NCBI GenBank assembly: GCA_034434915.1
Contig: DAOTYE010000027.1
Coordinates: 1-28,160 of the forward strand
Length of the DNA: 28,160 bases
DNA from: DAOTYE01 sp034434915
GTDB taxonomy: Bacteria > Chloroflexota > Dehalococcoidia > Dehalococcoidales > RBG-16-60-22
Reading direction: 5' to 3'
The notes below the pieces were generated by a model. The model made no database searches and was not told the DNA's origin. It saw only the letters and a list, made by a program, of their open reading frames with translations. The translations under genes were made by a program, and so were the position numbers. Below, piece by piece: positions 23,729 through 28,160 of the stretch (its first letter is position 1; every line of letters starts with the position of its first letter).

Positions 23729-23980
23729 ATGACCGGGAAGAAAACTGAACGTGCTCAGTGGGACAAAGAGCGGATCCAGGCGCTCAGGCGCCATATGGGC
23801 TTGACCCAGCAAGAGCTTGCGGCAAAGCTGGGGACGCGCCAGCAAACCATCAGTGATTGGGAGACCGGGATGTACCGTCCACGCGGAGCTTCAGCCACCC
23901 TGCTTTCCATCGTTGCAGAGCAGGCACAATTCAGGTATGACGCTCACCCGGAAGAGCTTCAAAAAGACGCCAGTCCTTGA
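23729..23980 (+). CDS. Xre/HigA-type helix-turn-helix protein (83 aa)
   Basis: A one-domain DNA-binding protein: RIQALRRHMGLTQQELAAKLGTRQQTISDWETG is a canonical five-helix Xre HTH (recognition helix TRQQTISDWE, residues about 37-46), followed by MYRPRGASATLLSIVAEQAQF, as in HigA/MqsA-like small regulators. There is no sensor domain. ATG 23729 lies 6 bases after the -10 and has only a weak TAGG before it, so a leaderless message is likely. Its own promoter and the promoter of the DUF2851 gene downstream both contain the same inverted repeat, so autoregulation plus control of DUF2851 is the simplest reading. The stop codon overlaps the -35 of the next promoter. Confidence 0.85.
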   Translation: MTGKKTERAQWDKERIQALRRHMGLTQQELAAKLGTRQQTISDWETGMYRPRGASATLLSIVAEQAQFRYDAHPEELQKDASP

Positions 23981-24005
23981 CGGATTACACGGAAACGTGT
24001 ATACT
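23977..24005 (+). promoter_or_regulatory. Promoter of DUF2851 gene with embedded operator site 2
   Basis: TTGACG (23977), a 17-bp spacer and TATACT (24000). The region 23983-24004 is GATTACAC-N6-GTGTATAC, matching operator site 1 at 17 of 22 positions in the same placement. The whole 29-bp promoters match at 23 positions. The -35 begins inside the HTH gene's last codons. Confidence 0.65.
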
Positions 24006-24010
24006 GGCTG

Positions 24011-24034
24011 GTAAACACCCGTAAAAGTGTAATC
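24011..24034 (-). promoter_or_regulatory. Operator-like site 3, inverted orientation
   Basis: GTAAACAC-N8-GTGTAATC on the plus strand; reversed, it reads GATTACAC-N8-GTGTTTAC, so it uses the same half-sites as sites 1 and 2 with a spacer two bases longer. It lies between the expected transcription start and the DUF2851 ATG. Confidence 0.5.
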
Positions 24035-24037
24035 CGG

Positions 24038-25321
24038 ATGGGCAGACCTGTTCCAGAAAGCATTATCCTGAAAGTCTGGCTTGATTCAATCTCACTGAGA
24101 CCTGACCTGATGACTGAAGGTGGCGGTCCGGTGCGGGTTATCTATCCGGGAAGGATAGTGGGCAATCATGGTGCAGACATCAAAGACGCGGTTGTTTCTT
24201 TTGGCGGTCTGGTCAAGGGGGGAGATATTGAGATACATGCCCGTGCGAGTGACTGGCACAGACATAACCATCAAAAAGACCCGGCATACAATCGTGTTAT
24301 CCTGCATGTGGTGATGCAGAGCGATGGGACAGAGTCTACCCCTCTTCAGAATGGTGGGAGCGCTGACATTCTGGAAATACGGCGTTATCTTGAATCCGGT
24401 ATGCAGGCACTTGAGCTCGCTGAAACTCCTCCTGATTCCAGCCTTGCCTGTCGCCGCCTTGCAGAGCAGGGAGGTGGAGAGTGGCTTGCAGAGCAGTTGG
24501 ATATAGCGGGCGAAGGGCGTTTTCTGGCAAAAACCGTCATGTTCAAGGACGATTTGTCTGAAGTTGAGGCTGACCAGTGCTTTTATCAGGGAATCATGGA
24601 GGCGCTGGGGTATTCTGAGAATAGGAAAGCCTTTAGAGAGCTGGCTCGCCGTGTGCCGCTGGCAGATTCTCTGGCGGTGCTGAAAGAAGCCTATTCAGAT
24701 GATGCATGTGCTCAAGTGATTCAGGCGCGGTTGCTTATGGTTGCCGGACTGGTAAAACCGAGGCAGGGAAATCACGCACACCGCAGGCGGACGATGTCAG
24801 TCAAAGACTGGCATTTCTGCCATAATAGACCGCTCAATTCTCCCCTCAGGCGGATTTCTGCCATGAGCCATCTCCTAGTTCGCTACCGGGGGAAAAGCAT
24901 GGTGCGCGAAATAGCAGGCAGGCTAAGGGATACATCGGTGGCAGAATTGCCCGGAGCGCTGGAAGAGATGCTGATGGTGTCATGTGGGAGTTGTGGGGAA
25001 CTGCCTGGACCGGCTTTGTTGGGCAGAGAGCGTGCCGCAGTCATCGTGGTGAATGTGGTTTTGCCGTTTATGTCTGCCTGGGGATGGCATAACTCTTTTC
25101 AGGAGCTTGCCAGCAAAGCCCGGGAGGTTTATCATCATTATCCCCGCCTCTCCATGAACGCCATTGAGCGCCACATGGTGCGCCAGCTTGGTGTCAGCCG
25201 GGACATCGTCATTGGCGCCTGCCGTCAGCAGGGACTGCTCCATCTGTATAAGACATTCTGTACGCAGGGGAAATGTGGCACCTGCCCGCTGGTGAAAGAA
25301 CTGTGCTATTCGGTCAGGTAA
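24038..25321 (+). CDS. DUF2851 family protein
   Basis: A 427-aa soluble protein. The N-terminal half has GGPVRVIYPGRIVGNHGADIKDAVVSFGG, GGDIEIHARASDWHRHNHQKDPAYNRVILHVV and a segment with LEGMEALGYSENRKAF-like character (actual YQGIMEALGYSENRKAFRELARRVP), all typical of DUF2851. The VKGGDIEIH..A.DW..H.H..D..YN..ILHVV block is rich in conserved acidic and His residues, suggesting a metal-dependent nuclease-like core, but no activity is established. The C-terminus has a cysteine cluster CTQGKCGTCPLVKELC, probably a zinc or Fe-S site. No RBS is visible. It pairs with the HTH gene and converges on the HAD gene with a 16-base overlap. Confidence 0.85.
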   Translation: MGRPVPESIILKVWLDSISLRPDLMTEGGGPVRVIYPGRIVGNHGADIKDAVVSFGGLVKGGDIEIHARASDWHRHNHQKDPAYNRVILHVVMQSDGTESTPLQNGGSADILEIRRYLESGMQALELAETPPDSSLACRRLAEQGGGEWLAEQLDIAGEGRFLAKTVMFKDDLSEVEADQCFYQGIMEALGYSENRKAFRELARRVPLADSLAVLKEAYSDDACAQVIQARLLMVAGLVKPRQGNHAHRRRTMSVKDWHFCHNRPLNSPLRRISAMSHLLVRYRGKSMVREIAGRLRDTSVAELPGALEEMLMVSCGSCGELPGPALLGRERAAVIVVNVVLPFMSAWGWHNSFQELASKAREVYHHYPRLSMNAIERHMVRQLGVSRDIVIGACRQQGLLHLYKTFCTQGKCGTCPLVKELCYSVR

Positions 25322-26007
25322 TGCGGCAGTTCCGAGAGGCTTTGAATTCGTGGGCAATCAGTGATGTCAGCGTAGTAGCCGTTGCGGTCAAGGAGGATAC
25401 CTTTCATGCCTGCTTTCTGCGCGCCGAGGATGTCAATCTGGTACTGGTCACCTACATAGATGGCTTCAGACGCTTTAACACCGGCGCGCCGGAGCACCTT
25501 GTGGAAAATCTCCGGGTTGGGCTTGTTTACCCCGGCGTCCTGGGAGGTCACGACCACGTCAAGCAGTGGCTCAAGCCCGGTCTCTTTCAGCAGGGGTGAA
25601 ATATCGCGCTCCACGTTGGAGATAAGTCCCAGAATAATGCCGCGCTTTTTGAGGTCAGTGAGCGCCGGTATCACATCAGCAAAGGGCACGGTCTTCATTT
25701 TTGTCTGGTGCATCTTCTGGAGCAGGAAGCGGATAAGGTCATCGCTGACGGGTACGCCGGCTTCCTTGAGCACGATACGCTCGTACTTCGCCCAGAGGAC
25801 TGCCTGTTCTTCCTTTGACCGGCGGCTGAAGGGCAAGCGGGCAATCTCCTGGTAGATGAACTCATCGGCGATTGCCAGCGGGCGGCGGAAGGCATCCGGG
25901 TTCGCTTGGATGCCGTATTCCTGGAGGGCTTGCGTCTGGATTTCTTCCCGCGGGGGCTCAAAGGAGACGAGGGTCTGGTAAAGGTCAAAGAAGACGGCTT
26001 TAATCAT
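25306..26007 (-). CDS. HAD-superfamily hydrolase
   Basis: A 233-aa Rossmann-like hydrolase. Motif I is FFDLYQTLV: the nucleophile Asp8 is present but the usual second Asp is Tyr10, as in haloacid dehalogenase-type members (DxYGT). Motif II is LGLISNVE, motif III NKPNPEIF, and motif IV VGDQYQIDILGAQKAG. A helical cap fills residues about 15-100. It may be a dehalogenase-like or phosphatase-like enzyme; the Tyr argues against a classic phosphatase with Asp acid/base. Tail-to-tail overlap with the DUF2851 gene. No RBS; a promoter -10 lies 12 bases before the ATG. Confidence 0.88.
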   Translation of the reverse strand: MIKAVFFDLYQTLVSFEPPREEIQTQALQEYGIQANPDAFRRPLAIADEFIYQEIARLPFSRRSKEEQAVLWAKYERIVLKEAGVPVSDDLIRFLLQKMHQTKMKTVPFADVIPALTDLKKRGIILGLISNVERDISPLLKETGLEPLLDVVVTSQDAGVNKPNPEIFHKVLRRAGVKASEAIYVGDQYQIDILGAQKAGMKGILLDRNGYYADITDCPRIQSLSELPHYLTE

Positions 26008-26019
26008 CTGACTACTGCT

Positions 26020-26048
26020 ATTGTAGCTGAAGAGGGGGAGGGTGTAAA
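26020..26048 (-). promoter_or_regulatory. Promoter of HAD gene
   Basis: On the minus strand, TTTACA (26048-26043) and TACAAT (26025-26020) are separated by 17 bp, with the ATG 12 bases beyond the -10. Confidence 0.5.
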
Positions 26049-26127
26049 GGGTGGGGATTCAGTAGGGTAAATCCTTCTCACTCTCCCTTTACGAAAGTGA
26101 GACGAGCCGTTTTTCTTTGGCGGTTTG

Positions 26128-26320
26128 TCCCCCTTTGAAAAAGGGGGATAGAGGGGGATTTCTCCCCCCTGGATTCTGGACCTGCGCTGGAATGACGTGG
26201 AGGAGATTACCCAGCCCCCGACCCCGAGATTCTTCGCTATGCTAAGAATGACAGAAAGGGAGGCTCGCAATGACAGGGGGAAGGGCAGGCAATGACAATA
26301 GGAAAACTCCACAATGACAG
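26128..26320. repeat. Compound intergenic repeat, copy A
   Basis: Three modules in order. First, a perfect hairpin TCCCCCTTT-GAA-AAAGGGGGA (26128-26148) plus GAGGGGGATTT. Second, a 26-bp unit at 26171-26196 (GGATTCTGGACC ... GGAATGAC). Third, a run of AATGACA-containing units at 26245-26320. Copy B near 26891 has the same modules in the same order and orientation. No gene lies in 26008-26377. Confidence 0.85.
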
Positions 26321-26353
26321 CACCAACCATAACCACCGATACTATACTTGGGT

Positions 26354-26371
26354 CTCTTAAAGAGGTATAAT
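26354..26371 (+). promoter_or_regulatory. -10 element and palindrome before the DUF4160 gene
   Basis: TATAAT at 26366-26371 lies 6 bases before the GTG start. Just upstream is the 11-bp palindrome CTCTTAAAGAG (26354-26364), in the spacer where a repressor would act. No good -35 is seen. The GAGGT within this region could instead serve as an RBS for GTG 26378. Confidence 0.4.
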
Positions 26372-26377
26372 TGTGCT

Positions 26378-26620
26378 GTGCCGACAGTATTGAGGCTCAG
26401 GGGGGTCCGGTTTTTCTTCTTCAGTAATGAATTCAATGAGCCGGCACACATTCATGTTGAGTCTGGCGACAAATATGCCAAGTTCTGGCTTGAGCCGGTG
26501 CAGCTTGCCAGGTCGGTGGGATACGATGCCAGGGAGCTGAGTGAAATCAGGAACCTGATTGTTAAGAATTTAGATGTCTTGAGGAGGAGATGGGATGAAT
26601 ATTTCGGTGACAAAGACTGA
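26378..26620 (+). CDS. DUF4160 family protein (80 aa)
   Basis: The GTG at 26378 gives MPTVLRLRGVRFFFFSNEFNEPAHIHVESGDKYAKFWLEPVQLA-like opening, which is the family norm; a TTG at 26348 is in frame but too early. The FFFFSNEFNEPAHIHV block with its His-x-His and the AKFWLEPV segment define DUF4160. SVGYDARELSEIRNLIVKNLDVLRRRWDEYFGD follows. The family is usually found next to DUF2442, as here, and the pair has the layout of a toxin-antitoxin module. The activity has not, to my knowledge, been shown. Its end overlaps the DUF2442 gene by 26 bases. Confidence 0.88.
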   Translation: MPTVLRLRGVRFFFFSNEFNEPAHIHVESGDKYAKFWLEPVQLARSVGYDARELSEIRNLIVKNLDVLRRRWDEYFGDKD

Positions 26621-26834
26621 AGCGATGGCTTCTGAGGTATGGTTTGATGCTCATATGATGCATGTCAGGCTTCTGGACGGTAGGGAAATCAATGTGCCTA
26701 TTGAGTGGTTTCCTAAACTGCGCGATGCTACCGAGGAGCAGAGGAAAAAGTGGCGGCTTATTGGTAGGGGGGTGGGGATTCACTGGGAAGATATAGATGA
26801 GGATATTTCCATAGCTTCTTTGCTTAAAGCTTAG
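26595..26834 (+). CDS. DUF2442 family protein (79 aa)
   Basis: ATG 26595 has a strong RBS (GAGGAGGAGA) inside the DUF4160 gene. The product has VWFDAHMMHVRLLDGREINVPIEWFPKL and W.LIGRGVGIHWEDIDEDISIASLL, the DUF2442 hallmarks (LxDGR.i.vPl.wfP and GxGIHWxxiDEDIs). Some DUF2442 proteins are annotated as antitoxin-like. Translational coupling with DUF4160 implies joint function. Confidence 0.9.
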   Translation: MNISVTKTEAMASEVWFDAHMMHVRLLDGREINVPIEWFPKLRDATEEQRKKWRLIGRGVGIHWEDIDEDISIASLLKA

Positions 26835-26890
26835 GATACAAGGCTGTCTTCAGAGCAAATCTGAGAGGGGCGAAAGCCCCTCTTCTTTTA

Positions 26891-27048
26891 TCCTCCCCTT
26901 TGAAAAGTGGGACTAAAGGGGGATTTTTCTCCCCCTGGATTATGGACCTGCGCTGGAATGACAAACCGAGAGATTGCCACGTTGCTACGCTCCTCGCAAT
27001 GACAGAAGAGAGGCTTGCAATGACAGGGGGAAGGGCGGGCAATGACAA
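26891..27048. repeat. Compound intergenic repeat, copy B
   Basis: Same module order and orientation as copy A. The 26-bp unit at 26937-26962 matches 26171-26196 at 25 of 26 positions. The 38-bp AATGACAG segment at 27011-27048 matches 26261-26298 at 36 of 38. The opening hairpin is degraded (CTCCCCTTTGAAAAGTGGG). The two copies bracket the DUF4160/DUF2442 pair. No gene lies in 26835-27114. Confidence 0.85.
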
Positions 27049-27053
27049 AGGGT

Positions 27054-27082
27054 TTGTCGCAACAGGCGGGAACTGGTATTAT
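27054..27082 (+). promoter_or_regulatory. Promoter of ABC exporter genes
   Basis: TTGTCG (27054), a 17-bp spacer and TATTAT (27077), 32 bases before the ATG. It begins 6 bases after repeat copy B ends. Confidence 0.5.
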
Positions 27083-27114
27083 GAAGGATAGTTTATCTGC
27101 AAAGCGGTGTCTCC

Positions 27115-28017
27115 ATGGCGATAATTAAGACGCTCCATGTCACCAAGAAATTCAAAGAACTGGTCGCGGTCAATGATGTGAGCCTGGACATTGAAGCCGG
27201 GGAGTGCTTCGGTCTGCTCGGTCCCAATGGCGCGGGAAAGACATCGCTCATCAGGATGATTACCGCCGTTTCCCCGCCCACCGCCGGGAGCATTGTGGTT
27301 GCCGGTAAAGACCTCGCCAGACATGCCCGGGAAGTGAAGGCGGTGCTGGGTGTGGTGCCGCAGGTGGAGAACTTTGACCCGGACCTGACGGTGATGCAGA
27401 ACCTGCTGACCCATGCCCGCTATTTCAGCCTGCCCAAGAAGGAAGCCTACCAGCGCGGGCTGGCGGCGCTCCGGCTATTTCAGCTTGAGGATAAGCAGAA
27501 GAGCAAAATCAAGGAGCTTTCCGGTGGGATGAAGAGGCGGTTGCTCATCGTCCGCGGGCTGATAAATCAGCCAAAGATTCTCATTCTGGATGAGCCTACG
27601 GTGGGGCTTGACCCGCAGTCAAAGCACCTGGTCTGGCAGAAGCTGAAGGAGCTGAAGGCGCAGGGGGTGACCCAACTTCTCTGCACGCAGAACATGGAGG
27701 AAGCCACCCTGCTGTGCGACCGCGTGGCGGTGATGCATCAGGGCAAGGTGCTGGCGCTGGATTCTCCCCGGGAGCTTATCAGGCGCTATGTGGGCGATAC
27801 GGTTTGGGAGATTGCCGTCTTTCCCGAGGAAAAGGCGAACGTTCTGCAGAAGCTTGCCAGCATGAAGCTTGAGTTTGAGGAAGCGAGCACTACCATTGAG
27901 GTCTTTCACCTTGATGAGGCATCGGCACGTGTCCTATCCGGCTACCATACGAGGCAGAGACCGGCGACCCTTGAAGATGTGTTTTTCAAGCTCACCGGAA
28001 GGATGTTGCTGGAATGA
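27115..28017 (+). CDS. ABC exporter ATP-binding protein (NodI/DrrA-like), switch His replaced by Gln
   Basis: The ATPase of an ABC-2 type exporter, 300 aa. Walker A is GLLGPNGAGKTS (residues about 34-45), the Q-loop VVPQVENFDPDLTV, the signature ELSGGMKRRLL, Walker B ILILDEPTVGLDP, and the D-loop follows. At the H-loop, where LLTTH.MEEA is normal, the sequence is LLCTQNMEEAT, so the switch His is Gln (codon CAG). The C-terminal DrrA-type extension ends LEDVFFKLTGRMLLE. Overall it is closest to NodI, the lipo-oligosaccharide exporter ATPase, and to drug-export types. The cargo here is unknown. It overlaps the permease gene (ATGA). Confidence 0.9.
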   Translation: MAIIKTLHVTKKFKELVAVNDVSLDIEAGECFGLLGPNGAGKTSLIRMITAVSPPTAGSIVVAGKDLARHAREVKAVLGVVPQVENFDPDLTVMQNLLTHARYFSLPKKEAYQRGLAALRLFQLEDKQKSKIKELSGGMKRRLLIVRGLINQPKILILDEPTVGLDPQSKHLVWQKLKELKAQGVTQLLCTQNMEEATLLCDRVAVMHQGKVLALDSPRELIRRYVGDTVWEIAVFPEEKANVLQKLASMKLEFEEASTTIEVFHLDEASARVLSGYHTRQRPATLEDVFFKLTGRMLLE

Positions 28018-28160
28018 AGATGTTCTCATGGCGGTTTATCCGGGTGTGGCAGAGAAACCGTGACGTGTTCTTCCGGCTCTGGCGCACGGAGGCGGTGGGC
28101 TATGTCCTGGAGCCGGTCATCATCCTGCTGGCGCTGGGGCTGGGGCTGGGGGTTTATGTG
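28014..28160 (+). CDS. ABC-2 type permease (NodJ-like), 5' part only
   Basis: It starts in the ATGA overlap with the ATPase gene and runs off the window after 49 codons. The visible part, MKMFSWRFIRVWQRNRDVF, then FRLWRTEAVGYVLEPVIILLALGLGLGVYV, has the basic cytoplasmic N-terminus and the first membrane segment (VIILLALGLGLG) seen in NodJ-type permeases, including the LEP..yLLALGLGLG.yV pattern. It should form the membrane channel for the NodI-like ATPase. Confidence 0.85.
   Translation, partial: MKMFSWRFIRVWQRNRDVFFRLWRTEAVGYVLEPVIILLALGLGLGVYV

Overview
The window most likely comes from an anaerobic, moderately GC-rich member of the Chloroflexota, class Dehalococcoidia. This is inferred from gene content, not from a marker phylogeny. 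Pointers are a Dehalococcoides-like GroEL, a short (345 aa) folate-independent type MetE, an ADP-forming acyl-CoA synthetase, DUF5679 and DUF6485 small cysteine proteins, a PSP1 (YaaT-like) protein, and intergenic repeats built from 'GGGGGATT' and 'AATGACAG' modules. No rRNA or tRNA gene, intact CRISPR array or prophage was found.

Left end (1-2468): two decayed insertion sequences. An IS3-family element is cut by the window edge and its OrfB has an in-frame TGA just after the catalytic Glu. A second DDE element (about 1190-2468) has imperfect 32-bp terminal inverted repeats and a single-base frameshift. Next come an orphan phosphate-binding lipoprotein preceded by 11-bp spaced PhoP-box-like repeats, a PhoB/OmpR-type regulator with a degenerate acid pocket, and, on the other strand, an ADP-ribosylglycohydrolase and a tiny DUF5679 zinc ribbon. 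Relic coding sequence and repeats lie around 5624-6740.

Centre (6741-14762): a tightly packed plus-strand run with mtnP, a short MetE-like methionine synthase, an MBL-fold hydrolase, a DUF6485 protein, a 31-aa basic peptide, a THEP1-type NTPase and an APH-like/P-loop kinase fusion. A sugar phosphate isomerase/epimerase and glycerate kinase follow behind their own promoter, then an HNH endonuclease. The first part suggests methylthioadenosine salvage coupled to methionine synthesis.

Right-centre (14769-23572): a minus-strand operon (acyl-CoA synthetase, lysA, holB, PSP1 protein) reads away from a promoter that is back-to-back with the promoter of an M16 peptidase. A bidirectional terminator separates the peptidase from groEL. 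groES-groEL are under a perfect CIRCE element, so HrcA control is expected.

Right end (23690-28160): an 83-aa HTH protein and a DUF2851 protein have promoters that share the same operator-like inverted repeat, which suggests a self-regulated two-gene unit. A HAD hydrolase meets DUF2851 tail to tail. A DUF4160/DUF2442 pair lies between two direct copies of a compound intergenic repeat. Last is a NodI/NodJ-like ABC exporter whose ATPase has Gln at the switch-His position; its permease runs off the window.
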